NCBI GenBank assembly: GCA_016808115.1
Contig: JAEQBH010005385.1
Coordinates: 186,001 to 250,000 of the forward strand
DNA from: Tetrastigma voinierianum
Lineage: Eukaryota; Streptophyta; Magnoliopsida; Vitales; Vitaceae
Length of the DNA stretch: 64,000 nt
Direction: 5' to 3'
The notes under the pieces were generated by a model that had not been told where the DNA came from, did not search any database, and saw nothing but the letters and a program-made list of their open reading frames with translations. Numbering within the stretch: position 1 is the first letter of the stretch; every line of letters begins with the position of its first letter. Shown here one piece after another: positions 1 to 11,665 of the stretch. The position numbers were made by a program, and so were the translations under genes.

Positions 1-1591
1 ACTCATCAAGAATAGCATCAACTATATAATAATAGTTCAAGAGTTATTACATTACCTAACCAAAACATATATCAAAAGTTAGAGTTCTAATACATGTTTT
101 ACAAGGAAAATGTCAAAGCCACAATCCGGCTTTCTTCTAAAACGTGGCCTCTAGTGAGCGTTATCCTCCTGTACACTCCCTGTACCTGAAATAATGATCC
201 CTCGATGGGGTGAGTAATGCCCAGTAGTGATAATTTCCTACATGGGTTACTCCCTACCTAAGTGCACATGTCATGACAACCAATCACACTCAAGTAAATA
301 CATGATCCTATTTGAATGTCTACATGCCCAATCCCATGTCTCGAGTCCTCACCGACTCCCTCACACATGCCTAAGCCAAACGCGAAAGAAAATACGCTTT
401 CTAAACAAAATATTATTGTTCTTAGCAAAAACACACTACCGAGCTCTAAATATATCGACTACCCTCCGAGGCGACCTCGTTTGGATAATTTTTCCGAACA
501 AACCATGGGCTATCCGCTCCGAGATGAACTGCTGGGATTCACTCTCCAAGGGGCAATTTCTTCTAGAAAAATCTTCCTTGAAATTCCTTTCACAACCGTT
601 TTCATTTTTCTTTCATTTTCATGTCATGCACTCACACCTATCGTTCTAGGTTGCCCCGGTGCATATGAAATGCATTATGTCATTTCCAAAATAGCCATAT
701 TAATATATTTTACATGTATATATTAACAAAATTAATTCACACAATTCATGTTATTCAATTCACAATCATTACCAAATTAGCTCATGAGCTAATAACAATC
801 AAAGCACCATTTTGAATTACCTAACAAATACAAAATAACACATTAACATATCATGTGTGAATGCGAAAACCCCTGCCTAAGACTGCTCACGCTAGACAAG
901 TAGGATTTTCTTCACTTGCCCAGTTTTGAGACAAAAACACGACTATTCAGCCTCAACAAATCCCCATCCATTAAAATGGCTCTACTAAAAGAATAAACAA
1001 AGTAGAAAAGATTCACCTCTCGAGTCGTTTAACTCCACAAAATTGGTGCCCATGCGTAGCCCATGCCGCGTAGAACAACTTTGCTTCTTGCTCCTTCGAG
1101 AACCGACGGTTCGAACGCCGGAAAATCTAGAGATAAGTCACACTTTCTCTCTCTAAAATCTGGATCTCCCACTCACTGTGATGTTTTCTTTCACTCGGGA
1201 GGCACATCATTTCTTTGTCTTATTCACTTTAAACTTTTCAATAATTCCATCCTTGTCCCTTCATTTAACTATTTGACACATGACTTAATCTACGCCATTC
1301 ATCTCTATCATCTCACTAATCATGAAACATGTGTCACATGTAAGTGCATACGTAGGGAAGGAGCGACTTTTATCACATCATATGTCTTTCATTAAGTCAT
1401 TATACGACAATCTACACTCTCTGCTCTTGAAGAAAATGCTTTAAATTCGACCGTCTCTGACCGACGTAGCTAGATTTCCTCATGATGATCAATCCAAGTC
1501 CGCTTTCACATTAAGATCTAAAATTTTTGGATTTTTATCGAAATTACCGTTTTACCCTTTTTCGGAAATTAGAATTTTCCCGAGTTTTAAT
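1..1591 (-). mobile_element. Family-1 LTR, short subtype, copy 1 (truncated by window edge)
   Basis: This AT-rich LTR lies in minus orientation. Its right end, CCCGAGTTTTA near 1580-1590, is the reverse complement of the family start TGTAAAACCCGAG seen at 24843. Blocks at about 230-360 (the stretch around CCTCACCGACTCCCTCACAC) and 1020-1140 recur in the same order at 46500-46640 and 47310-47420, and related blocks occur in the long-subtype LTRs. Comparison with the 46091-47912 copy suggests roughly 250 bases are missing beyond position 1. No coding domain is present, and short ORFs here match nothing I recognise. Whether this is a solo LTR cannot be judged because the left end is outside the window. 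Confidence 0.7.
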
Positions 1592-1892
1592 GTACTTAAG
1601 GCGAAACCTATGAAAAACTAACCATGGACGATACATTAACCACAATAAGTTGGCGATGTAAAACACGCAGTGAATGTGTCGGTTGATTAAATACGCCGTA
1701 ATAGTTTGACAACAAAACATGACACAACAGGTTGACGATAAAAACATGAAAAAAACAAAGACAAACCTAGATCGATGTGGTAGAAGCCACTTTATTGGAA
1801 AAGGAAACCCAGATTTAGGGAAGAAAGCAATGTAATTGATGATTTCAATTCAAGAATTACAAAAAAAATCACCTTACTCTTTAACGAACATG

Positions 1893-2082
1893 CAGTGGCA
1901 AACCTACTTAGGCTTGGGGAGGGGGGACAATGTCCTCCTTGAAAATTTGAGAAAAAATTGTTTTTAATGAGATTTAAATCAATGACCTCTAGTTTGAAAG
2001 TGAGTTTCTTAACCATATCACTACAATGCCCCCTATGAAATTTTTATGCCCCTCCTAACTTTAATTTCTGGGTCCGTCATTG
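1893..2082. mobile_element. hAT-type MITE, 190 bp, with 8-bp TSD
   Basis: The left end CAGTGGCAAACCTA and the reverse complement of the right end, CAATGACGGACCCA, form an imperfect terminal inverted repeat of the CAGTGGCGGA kind common in plant hAT elements. The flanks are CGAACATG (1885-1892) and TGAACATG (2083-2090), an 8-bp duplication with one C/T difference, as expected for hAT. There is no coding capacity, so it must have been moved by a transposase encoded elsewhere. Confidence 0.72.
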
Positions 2083-2372
2083 TGAACATGGGCTTAAAAA
2101 AGAAAAACAGAAGGAGAGAAGATTAGGGTTTCCAAAGAGAAGTACCTTGCCATAATTGTCTATTTAATTGTTAGGGTTAGTTGGGATTAAATTTCCATAA
2201 TAAGCATGATAATAATAATTTTATTATTAGTATTATGATTTTTTTATCCCTTCAAACCTGAATCAAATGGTAAAAAGACGGGAGGGGTTATGAAAGAACC
2301 AAGGCTCGAGTCCTGTAACAACTTTGTACACAAAATGCATAGAAGTAATATATATATATATATATTAACAAC

Positions 2373-2510
2373 TTTGGAATTATGGATTAGTGTTTGTTTA
2401 GTTTAGGGTATGAGTTGATGAGAAAATAATACCTATTTTTTTTGGAATCATGGATTAGTGTTTGTTTAGTTTAGGGCATGAGTTGATGAGAAAATGGTAC
2501 CTATTTTTTC
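2373..2510. repeat. Tandem duplication, 2 x about 68 bp
   Basis: Two adjacent copies begin with TTTGGAAT at 2373 and 2441 and share a block around GGATTAGTGTTTGTTTAG followed by GAGTTGATGAGAAAAT. They differ by a few substitutions. No function is evident. Confidence 0.8.
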
Positions 2511-2865
2511 CCTCTAAGTAAAAGCTGAACCACTAAACCTAATTCCTAAACCCCATCGGAATCAAAATACCAACCAAAGGTAAATGTTGGTATGAGGTGG
2601 GTAGTTAATTTCCATTCACGGGAGCACTCATCATTGATTGATACTTATTAATTACCAAACAAGAAGACTGCAATGAGACTAGGACCTATCTTTTCTTTTC
2701 GGTAGGTATGTAGTAAGTAAATAGTCTATTTCACAATAACAACAAGAACAATAATAAGAATAATTTTTTTTTACAGAATTATTATTATTATTATGGTGAT
2801 TTGATTAAAAGGTCTTTGAAAAACCCAATTTTGAAATCTGATCGTCCATCAATTTTTGGTCGATT

Positions 2866-3165
2866 TTGACAAAAATGTTTTTTTTTTCTTGCAAAAATAA
2901 CTATTTTTAAGAGACAATATAAATATATAAGACATTCTGTTCAAAATGTATTATTTTTTCAAGAAAAAACATGAGAAATGATAGATTTGTTGCTATCCAT
3001 AAATGTTTTACCTAATTTTAACAAAAATGTTTTTATTTTCTTATAAAAATAACCTACTTTTTAAGAGATAATATAAATACATGAAACAAATAAGGACGTT
3101 TTTGTGCAAAATATATTATTTTTGGAGAGAAAAAAAAACATGAGGAAAGGAAAATGTTAGATTCA
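2866..3165. repeat. Tandem duplication, 2 x about 150 bp, AT-rich
   Basis: Diverged copies start at about 2866 and 3015. Both run through ACAAAAATGTTTTT, a block resembling AAAAATAACCTACTTTTTAA, AATATAAATA and a final AAAACATGAG stretch. The copies differ by many substitutions and small indels, so the duplication is old. Confidence 0.65.
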
Positions 3166-3414
3166 CAAATTTAGGATTGATTTGATGTCTTTTAATCAAA
3201 TATTTATTACTATTATTATTATTATTATAATCAAAATTGCTACTCATTATTTAATATCCGTTAGAACTTTTTTTTTATTGACTAAGTCGTAAAATAGTAC
3301 TTGAAAATACTTTGAAGATGAAGGTTGGATGATAAAATTTTAAAAGCAATTTAAAATATTTTTTAAAACAATGTTGGGAAAAAAACTGTTTTCTCTAAAT
3401 ATAACCTCCAATGT

Positions 3415-3476
3415 ATTGACCTTTTTCATCTATGTTATTCGATTATCCAATGAAAAAACAATCCTTCTCTCCTTTT

Positions 3477-3513
<37 letters not shown>

Positions 3514-3649
3514 TCTCAGCTCTCTATTTCTCTTATCTTTCTCTCATTTCTCAGCTCTTTATTTCTCATATCTCTCTCTTTCTTGCTATGAATATAAAGA
3601 GAATAATATAATTCTCTAAAGTTTGCATATTATAACATATTTTATAACA
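3415..3649 (+). mobile_element. Copia element 1: 5' LTR remnant
   Basis: This matches the end of the 3' LTR at 14590-14878: TTATCCAAT, a pyrimidine-rich tract, TGAATATAAAGA and TTTGCATATTATAACATATT occur in the same order. The LTR end is taken at ATAACA (3649) by comparison with ACTACA at 14878. The upstream part of this LTR (about 200 bp in the partner) is missing or too diverged to see. A (CT)15 microsatellite at 3481-3510 expands the pyrimidine tract. Bases 3650-3671 (TCTTATCAACACGAGC and onward) hold the likely primer-binding position. Confidence 0.65.
3481..3510. repeat. (TC)15 microsatellite in copia LTR
   Basis: An uninterrupted CT/TC dinucleotide run lies inside the pyrimidine-rich part of the LTR. 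The partner LTR at about 14757-14820 has only an interrupted CT tract. Confidence 0.9.
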
Positions 3650-3814
3650 TCTTATCAACACGAGCTTGCTCTTAAGGTAATTTCCTAACCCTAGCTTAAA
3701 GTTATTTCGATTTTGTATATCTATAATTATATTTGGTTTTGATTGTAAACCAAAATCTATATTGCTATTTGTCAAAACTGATCATAATATATTATTATCA
3801 AAAGTTTTTTGATA

Positions 3815-4724
3815 ATGTCAAATCTTACAAAACTTGATTTTATGACACTTGACATTATTGAAAAGAATTATCTATCTTGGATCCTCGATGTTGAGATACA
3901 TCTTGATTCAATAAATCTTGGAGCTGCCATCAAAGAAGGAAATCAAACATCCTTGTAGGATCTCGCAAAAACGGTGATTTTCCTTCAGCACCATATCCAT
4001 GAAGATTTAAAAAGTGAATACCTTATAATAAAGGACCCCCTCATTCTATGAAATGAGTTGATGGGGAGATATGACAACCAGAAAACTGTGATTCTCTCAA
4101 AGGCTTGATATGATTGGATGCACATGAGGTTGCAAGATTTTTAAACAGTCAGTGAATACAACTTCACATTATTTAAAATTAACTCACAATTGAAATTGTG
4201 CGAAAAAAAGTCATAGAAGAAGACATGCTAGAAAAAACGTTCACCACATTTCATGCCTCGAATGTGCTCCTACAGCAGCATTATTGAGAGCATAGATTTA
4301 CAAAATACATTGAATTGATATCATGTCTTCTTGTTGCTGAGCAAAATAATGAGCTTTTGATGAGAAATCACTAGTCCTGTTCAATTGGATCCGAACCATT
4401 CCTTGAAGTGAATGTGATATCGTCCTAAACTCATGGACGTGGACGAGGATGTGGTCGCGGTTGTGGTCATGGAAGGAATTTCTGATACCATGAAACTCAT
4501 GGTAGTAATCATTCAAATTCTCAGAAAAGGTAAACCTCATGGAACCACCAGAAGTGGAATAATATTGAGGTGAAACAAGAAAATTAGAAGTATATACAAA
4601 ATACACCTTCCAGGGCCCATGAAAATAGTTGTCATGTATGTGGTATAAAAGGACATTGGTCGTGTACCTGTCGTAAGCCCAAACATTTGGCCGACATCTA
4701 CCAAGCATTAATCAAAGAAAAATG
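3815..4724 (+). pseudogene. Copia element 1: gag pseudogene with CCHC zinc knuckle
   Basis: From the ATG at 3815 the translation opens MSNLTKLDF and continues with IEKNYLSWILDVEIHLD, typical of copia-type gag (nucleocapsid) proteins. Further on, in shifting frames, come a DWMHMRLQDF-like stretch near 4110 and LLVAEQNNELLM near 4320-4360. A zinc knuckle is intact at 4630-4671: C-X2-C-X4-H-X4-C (CHVCGIKGHWSCTC), followed by RKPKHLADIYQALIKEK. The frame is broken by several stops, for example TAG at about 3957 and TGA near 4106. In an intact element the protein would package the RNA in virus-like particles. It is followed by protease and integrase remains in the usual copia order. Confidence 0.85.
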
Positions 4725-4959
4725 AAAAAAATAGAAATGGGCTTTACTGATAGAAATGGACTAGACTTAACTTACTATGATACTGATTTCTTTGGAGGTC
4801 CTAACGGAAAAAACGGACTATTTGATGAATGATGAAAATACTGTTACTGAATGATGCTTTTTATATTAAAATTAAATAAAATATAATTTTGTTATTACAT
4901 CTATTACATTGCTATTTATAATATCTATAGTTTTTATTAGTTTTATTTGAAATCCATGT

Positions 4960-5400
4960 GTTATTGATCTCAAAATGAATGAGGGTGATATATGTCTTGT
5001 TGATTGTGCAACTACACATACAATTCTTTGAGATAAAAAATACTTTCTAAATTTAACATATGCCAATGTAAGTACCATATCTAGTTCTGCAAACTTAATT
5101 AAAGGCTCTGGAAGGGAAAACATAATGCTATCAAATGGAACTAGGTTCCATATCAATGATTCATTATATTATAGCAAATCTACAAGGAATTTGCTCAACT
5201 TCAAAGATATTCACAGAAATGGATATCACATTGAAACCATGAATAAGGGCAATACATAATGTCTTTACATCACCTCTATTGTTTATGGTAAGAAACTTAT
5301 AATGGAAAAACTCTCAGTCTTCTCCTCTAGGCTATATTATACAGATTTAAAGCCTATCGATTCATATGTTGTCATGAACCAGAAGTTCAACGACCCAAAG
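4960..5400 (+). pseudogene. Copia element 1: protease remnant
   Basis: At 5002 the translation reads DCATTHTILRDKKYF. In the family the catalytic aspartate sits in a D[ST][GA]-type motif, so here the aspartate is kept and the second position is Cys. Downstream stretches resembling TRNLLNFKDIHRNGYHIET (about 5188-5245) match the protease/integrase linker of copia polyproteins. Small indels and stops break the frame. It lies between gag and integrase as expected. Confidence 0.75.
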
Positions 5401-6465
5401 AATTTTATTCTTTAACATGATAGGCTAGGACACCCTCAATCCTCAATGATGAGGGGAATCATAGAACACTTACATGAGCATCCACTAAAAAACCAAAAGA
5501 TTTTTTTGCCTAATGAATACCCATGTGCTGCTTGCTCACAAGGTAAATTGATAGTCAAACCATCTTTTAACAAAGTCTCATTTGAGTCACTAGTCTTCTT
5601 AGAAAGAATACATGAGGACATATGTGGATCTATCCATCCACCATGTGGACCTTTCCTTTACTTTATGGTCTTAATAGATGTCTCTATTAGGTGGTCACAT
5701 GTTTGTCTCATTTTGATACGAAATGTTACCTTTGCTAAACTCTTTGCACAAATGATCAAATTATGAACATAATTTTTTGATTATCCCATTAAGACTATCA
5801 GACTTGGCAACGACAGGGAGTTTACCTCCCAAACCTTTACTGACTATTGCATGTTAGTTGGAATAAATGTTGAACATCCTATTACTCATACTCACACCTA
5901 AAATAGTTTAGCAGAGTCCCTAATCAAACGTCTTCAATTAATAGCTTGACCACTACTAATGAAAACCGAATTACCAACTTTTGCATGGGGACATGCTATT
6001 ATGCATGCTGCAAACTTGGTTCGTATTCGACCAACTGCTTACCATGAATACTCCCCTTCATAACTTGTACTAGGCAAACAACCAAATATTTATCACTTAT
6101 GAATCTTTGGTTGTGTAGTCTATATACTGATTGGACCTACACAAAGCACTAAAATGGGTACTCAACGAAGACTTGAGATTTATGTAGGTTTTGATTCTTC
6201 GTCTATCAAAAAATATCTTAAACCCTTAGCAAGAGATATTTTTACAGCCCACTTTTCAGATTATCATTTCAATGAGAGTATATTCCCACCATCAAGGGGA
6301 GAAAAGTCGATTATAGAAGAACGACGAGAAATTACTTTGAATGCATCTATGATGTCTCATTTTGATCATCGTACAAATAAATGTGAATTAGAAGTTCAAA
6401 GGTCATTCATTTGCAAACTCTTGCAAATCAATTACCATATTCATTTATTGATACAAAGAAAATGA
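5401..6465 (+). pseudogene. Copia element 1: integrase pseudogene
   Basis: The GAG-pre-integrase zinc-binding motif HDRLGHP starts at 5416, with the paired cysteines as CAAC at about 5525. The catalytic core follows: HEDICGSIHPPCGPF around 5610-5655, a D-containing stretch near 5795-5830 (IRLGNDREFTSQTF), and the NSLAESLIKRLQL segment near 5905-5940, where the DDE glutamate is present. GTQRRLEIYVGFDS marks the C-terminal part near 6155-6198. Stops occur at about 5412, 5764, 5901, 5948 and 6061. It would have catalysed insertion of the cDNA. It now survives only as fragments, the longest being 5446-5766 and 6154-6465. Confidence 0.88.
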
Positions 6466-6984
6466 CAAAGTCACATATTCCGCCTGCAAATGCTCCAGCA
6501 TGGATTGATGTCCCCGAAGGACAATTAGCAAATAAGTATCAAATACGCTTGAAGCGTGGGAGACCTATTGACTCAAAAGACTTAACTCCTTGAAAGAGGA
6601 GAACACAAAGAAAAATTAGGGCCTCTGAAGAGGCAAATATAAAACAAAAGACCCCAGCAAAGGCATATGGTAAACAAAAGGCCCCAACATAGACATATAA
6701 TGAACAAAAGGCCCCAACATAGGCATATGATGAACAAGAAGCCCTTATAGAGGCATACAATGAGCAAGAGACCCATGAAGATGTTCGAAATAAAGAAATA
6801 GCCCCTTGAAAAGGCACATGTATCTAAAAATTATGAGATCTCAATGAGTAATGTGCAAAACTCGTTAATGAGATGAGAAGTTTTTGGACATGTAGTCCAA
6901 ACACTTAAAGGTGAAAAGCTTGTTTGGTATAAATGGGTATTTGTATGAAACTGTAATGAAAATAATGAGATCATAAGACATAAA
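6466..6984 (+). pseudogene. Copia element 1: integrase-RT linker and start of RT, with 30-bp repeats
   Basis: The stretch begins with SHIPPANAPAWIDVPEG and LKRGRPIDSKD, the conserved linker before reverse transcriptase in this kind of copia element. A run of 30-bp (10-codon) repeats starts at 6631, 6661, 6691, 6721 and 6751, encoding variants of A-Y-x-E-Q-K-A-P-T. RT then starts near 6890 (VVQTLKGEKLV-like, then WVF-like) and is cut at 6984 by the inserted LTR. It resumes at 12807/12866. Confidence 0.78.
6631..6790 (+). repeat. In-frame 30-bp minisatellite in copia polyprotein linker
   Basis: Five clear units with a period of exactly 30 bp contain AGGCATATGATGAACAA-like blocks followed by GCCCCAACAT-like blocks. 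The period is a multiple of three, so the repeat would keep a 10-residue frame in an intact polyprotein. Two units now carry a stop (TAG/CATAG). Confidence 0.8.
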
Positions 6985-7325
6985 TGTGACGCCCCAATTT
7001 CCGGGGGTCCCTTTGACAACCCGTCAACCTGCGGAAACCTGTAGATATCGGGTGCCCCGATATCACACTCACATGTCTTCATATATCGAGACCCATTTCT
7101 ACATATTCAATTCACAATATACAAAAATATATGATAGACTATAATCACAGTCTCTTTACAGTCCCTTTGATACCAAAAAAAGGAGTACATGTTTTGGTTT
7201 TGCTCGAATATAATACAAGACCAAAAACAAAACAAAACAAAGTCATGGTCCTATTCTCATCCCATATGTCCGTCGCCTCAGATTTGACCTCGTACCGAAG
7301 AAAAAGCAGTACAGTGCTCTAGGCC

Positions 7326-8925
7326 TATTGTATGGACACGGTATTTTGACTATTTATAAGAATTATTATTAGTGATGATTTGCATGTTTATTTATATATA
7401 ATGTCCTTGAATAATATTATTAATTATTCTAAATGTCCCTAATCTGCTATCGTTATGGGAATAACAATGAATTAAGATTAGTATAAAGTTTGATTGATAT
7501 TCATGGGATGAAATGTGTATGAGATAAATCAAATTTATATCTATTTGTTGAGAACAAATATCGATGCACTGCCTCGAGATTAATACATGGATCAAAGTCA
7601 TAAGTTAATCTCTAATAGTTGTGTTATTAAATCCTTTGACCTGAGATCGCTATAGTTCTCAACATAAGGAATATTGTGTTTTGATATAATCAAACGTTGT
7701 CTTTAATTGGATGACTATAAAGGTTATACTTGAACATAATAAGAATTATGTAGTGAGATATGAGCGATTAAGATGAAATTTGTCCCTCTTATTATAAGAG
7801 ATATATCTCTGGGTCTCCTCGACAATTGAGACTGAGAAATGCATGGTCGTGCTCAAATGAATTGATGAAGATCAATGTCATCTGCTTAGTCATTTAATCG
7901 GGTTTCAGTGCAATCAAAGATAGAACAATTTAAGGTCAGACTTTGTCCATGCCTTATATTCTATCACATTATCATGAGACAAAATGATTATGTCATTAGC
8001 TATATTAAGGTTGTTCCCATCATGAGCTTTCATTTAACTCGGGTAGTTTCATAATGTCTCGCTAGAGACCACTTATGACTCTGTAGGATCAAAATGTGAT
8101 TTGTGCCTACCGCCAATGTTAATTGAACCTATAGGGTTTCACATTAAGAACAAATAATAACGGGCAGTGATTTTTCACTCCTCTCGTAGTAATTTAAAAT
8201 GATGAGATTATTTTAAATTACAAATAACAATTAGTTTTTATTTAAATTCGAATTTAATTTTGAGAAAGTTTAAAATGGTGGATTTAAATTATAACAAATA
8301 ATTAATTTGTTATATTTTCTTATTGATAAGGAAATAATCAAAGAGTTTTAATAAAAGAGTTTTAAATATATAATAAATATAAATTGCTTCCTTATCTCGA
8401 TAAGGATTTGAATTTAAATTGTTATTATTTAAAAGAGTTTTAAATATATAATAATATAAATTCGCTTCTTATCTCAAGGATTTGAATTTAAATTGTTATT
8501 ATTTAAAAAGAGTTTTAAATATATAATAATTCTGCTTTGACAAAACCCTAATTGGGGATTTATAGATATATATATGTGAGACATATATTTTAGGGGTGGT
8601 CAGTTTTTACTCAAAGAAACAACTAAAACAGAGACTTAATTGCTTTTAAGAAGACTAACTTGAACCTAACATTCAACAAGATCGCTCATTATTTGTTCGT
8701 GCATGGATACTTCAGAGGGTGGTCGCTAAAGACAAAGACCTTGAAGATCCGAATAAACCAAGACGCAAACTTCAAGGCTCGACGAACCGATCTACAAGAG
8801 GTAAGTTTCATGCACCCTTCCTTCGTTTTTATGAAACGTATGTGATCCTTGGTGGGTTAAGGGTCAAAATTATAAATTCACGTATTTATGTTCCAACCGT
8901 GATTGATATTCACCAGAATCCAACA
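7326..8925 (+). mobile_element. Copia-type solo LTR nested in family-1 LTR
   Basis: The termini TATTG (7326) and CAACA (8921-8925) fit a decayed TGTTG...CAACA LTR pair. The text just inside each end (GACTATTTATAAGAATTATT at the left, GATTGATATTCACCAGAATC at the right) looks like copia LTR ends. The host LTR sequence stops at about 7325 and resumes at 8926 with AAAGGGGTCCCACGATGTGG, the counterpart of about 34350 in another copy. No convincing TSD remains (AGGCC versus AAAGG). It contains a partial internal duplication near 8340-8530. No coding sequence is present. Confidence 0.72.
8340..8535. repeat. AT-rich tandem duplication inside copia LTR
   Basis: The block AAGGATTTGAATTTAAATTG plus TTATTATTTAAAAGAGTTTT plus AAATATATAATAAT occurs twice in succession (from about 8400 and about 8475). 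A partial earlier copy starts near 8340. Confidence 0.75.
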
Positions 8926-10289
8926 AAAGGGGTCCCACGATGTGGTGAGCAAAGCCTCCAATAATGATAATCTCCCTACAAGGGTTATTCCCCACCCAAG
9001 TGCTCATGCAGTGATCAAACATACACACATTCAAGTAAAAATATGCACATTCCTACTTGAATGTCTACATGCCGTGGATGAGTATGTGACTCACCCTATC
9101 CCATGCCTCAAGTCCTCACCGACTCCCTCACACATGAAAATTTTCCAAATGTGAAAACCTGTCATTGGTGTTTCACCCAATGACCCTTTTTCTTTTTCAA
9201 AACAAAAGCTTTTTGTTTTCTTTTATAACTTGTAACCCATTGGACAAACCCCTAATGTTCATTTGATTTGATCAAATCTCGTGTGTTTATGCATTCATGT
9301 AATAATGGATGATTACACCGCGTAAATGTCGCGCAGGCACCTTCTCCGACATTTTTAACGGTTTTTTATCACCGGTGATCATGTCTAACCTCAATAAATT
9401 TGGGTCTTTCACCTTGGGGGGGATCTACCCCATCTTGCTACGCCCAACACACGTATATTTATTTTAATTTCTTTCATTAGAAACCACTATGAGTCTTAAT
9501 TTGGATGCTGTCTGTTTTAACCGTTTCTATGCACCCACACCCAATTTAACGCAATGTTACCGTGCATATGCAATGCTAATGTCACTGCAATTTCTCATGT
9601 TACATGTATGATGTACACTATATGAATCAATACATCTGGCCAGACTATATCAACTAACATGTAAACCCATATCAAGTACATATAAGTTCCATTTATTTCA
9701 TGCCAATATATATATATATATATATATATTGTATCAAAGTATCAAACATATTAGCATACATCAATCCATGACTAAACAATGATGTCATACAACCTTCCTT
9801 AGGCTAGCTCATGGTAATTCCTACCCATTACAACAGCCTACAACATGTCATGCAATGGCCATGTAAAAAACTCGGCTATTCACTTTGACACAGCCGAGCA
9901 ACCGACACACTTGGTACAAAACATAGATCTCAGAAAGGTTGTGTTTAACCACTGTCCTCCACAGGCATATGGATGGAATCTAGATTCAATGGGATTTCCA
10001 TAGAGTCCAAGAACACCCAAAACTGAAAGTGCCCTGACGTACAGCTTATGGCCGCTCAAGTCGGAGGCCACACATGAATACCTAGCCCTAGCCTGGCCAC
10101 CCTACCGTCCAATGCTCTGAAAACATAGATTTCCTGCAGGTTATGCTCACCCACCGTCCCTCCAGAATATGGCAAGAATCTCGGGATTTAATGGCTTCCA
10201 TAGCCTAAGAACACCAAACGGAGTTCGGTTAGAAGTTATGGCCGGGCCCAAAGTCGAGGCCCACATGAATAGTCACTCTAGTAGGTCAA

Positions 10290-10720
10290 TGTTCTTAACC
10301 GCTGCCTGGGTTGCTCCCAACCGCTAGTCGGCTTTGTCCTTAACCGCTAGCCGACCGTTCTAACCGCTTAGTCGGGCTTGTTCTAATCGGGCTAGCCTAA
10401 TGGGCCCTAGCAACCTAGTCAACACTAACCACTAGCCGACTGCCTTAACCATAGCCGCTTGTACTAACCGCTAGCCTACGACCTTAACCTCAGTCGCCCT
10501 GTCATAACCGCTTAGTCGATCGACCTTAACCGCTAGCCAAGCAGTCCTAACCGCTAGCCGATCGGGGTCTTCTGTACCAAGTGGCCTGGCCATTCGCGTG
10601 AGCCGATTGGCCCTAGTTGGAGGCCGTCAGCTCTAGCTGGCCTGTTCTAACCGCTTAGTCAAGCGCACCTAACTCGCTAGCTAGCAACCCTAACCGCTAG
10701 TCCGCTGACCCTAGCATCAA
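10290..10720. repeat. Degenerate GC-rich minisatellite (ACCGCTAGCCGA-like)
   Basis: Around twenty irregular units contain TAACCGCTAGCCGA or TAACCGCTTAGTCG, separated by a few variable bases (about 19-30 bp period). It lies inside the family-1 LTR. The equivalent positions of the other copies do not show a comparable expansion, so it grew in this copy or subtype. Confidence 0.75.
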
Positions 10721-11597
10721 ACTTGAGCTATAGAGGTCCGATTTGGGAAATTAAAAAAGCTAACATCAAGTTCACTAATGTGGCTACAATTTACCTCAAG
10801 GACTCACGGCCAAATTCCCTTTATTTCCCACTCTAAAACCAGTCCTAAATTCCGGCTAATGCGTATGATCAAAATACAACAGCTTCCCATGGTTCAAAAT
10901 GCAAACAAACATTCCCCTTGGGGCAAGACACCACTACACAACCCTTAAGATAGAAACTAACCAAAGTAGGAGAAGACCTACCTCTTTGAGTTTGTCGAAA
11001 CTCCCCGATTTAGATCTCTACTTGTAGCTCTTGTCATGAGGAAAGACTTTCCCTCTTTCTTTGCCGGAAACCGATGGTTTGATCGTCGGAAAATCTAGAG
11101 AGAAGGTAGAGCCTCTCTCTCTACTTTCTTCTTCTCTCCCTTTTCCCTTTCTTCTATTCTTTCTATTCTTACTGAATTATTTGGTCTAAAGTCAAGTGGG
11201 ATGTCCTCTCTTGCCACATGGCACTCTCCTATTGGCTCCTTGGATTACCCTTATCACCTTATCCATCTACCTTGGATTTCCATCTAATCGTGTGTTTCCA
11301 CATGTCTCCTATGGGCCCTACTTGAGCCCTTTGTTTGACTTACTTTTCACTTGACACGTGACACACTGTGAGCCACTCAACACGTGCCAAGTGTCCCGTA
11401 CTACCTTCGGTGTCTCGAAAAACGTGAAATTCCGATTGTCTCTAATTGGCTGAAATTAATGCGATAGCGATTTTCGGGTAGACCCATTCCAACGCAGCCG
11501 CTTCATCATCCGGCATCTAAAATTTTTAGATTTTCCCACTGAAATTACTGTTTTACCATTTCTCATAAATTTGAATTTTCTCGAGTTTTACAATAAA

Positions 11598-11665
11598 ACG
11601 CTATTAGTAGCACAAAGTTTATCCTAGAGACCTTGTATTGACTTATGAGGAAACATATTCACTTG
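11598..11665 (+). repeat. 85-bp direct repeat, copy A (right part)
   Basis: Together with 6968-6984, this 68-bp segment forms an 85-bp stretch of copia RT that reappears at 12807-12891 with four substitutions. It encodes the beginning of the TYEETYS region. Copy A is split by the solo LTR at 6985-11592, so that LTR inserted into copy A. Confidence 0.88.

Larger units (their letters stand above)
1592..3414. other. AT-rich intergenic stretch without genes
   Basis: No coding signal was found. The stretch holds a dispersed unclassified repeat (about 1620-1885, similar to 47930-48175 and 52080-52370), a hAT-like MITE (1893-2082), a TA microsatellite near 2349-2366, two tandem duplications (2373-2510 and about 2866-3165), and short ATT runs near 2778 and 3207. 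Confidence 0.6.
6985..11592 (-). mobile_element. Family-1 solo LTR, long subtype, TSD ATAAA, inserted in copia RT
   Basis: The element runs from TGTGACGCCCC (6985) to GAGTTTTACA (11592). It is flanked on both sides by ATAAA (6980-6984 and 11593-11597), a perfect 5-bp TSD. Read on the minus strand it starts TGTAAAACTCGAG and ends GGGGCGTCACA. Blocks are shared with 33872-39578 and 60853-63417. No internal coding region lies between the termini, so it is a solo LTR left by recombination. Removing the nested copia LTR (7326-8925) leaves about 3.0 kb. A short degenerate minisatellite lies at 10290-10720, and a pyrimidine tract lies at about 11117-11175. Confidence 0.88.

Noticed and set aside
3371..3619. 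82-codon plus-strand ORF rich in Ser/Leu
   Set aside because: It runs through the CT microsatellite and pyrimidine tract of a copia LTR. The repetitive composition explains the open frame.
4298..4708. 136-codon minus-strand ORF rich in His/Tyr
   Set aside because: It is antisense to the copia gag with its clear CCHC zinc knuckle on the plus strand.
6539..6817. Cys/Tyr-rich repetitive ORFs on the minus strand
   Set aside because: These are antisense to the 30-bp repeats of the copia polyprotein linker, whose plus-strand frame matches known copia linker motifs.
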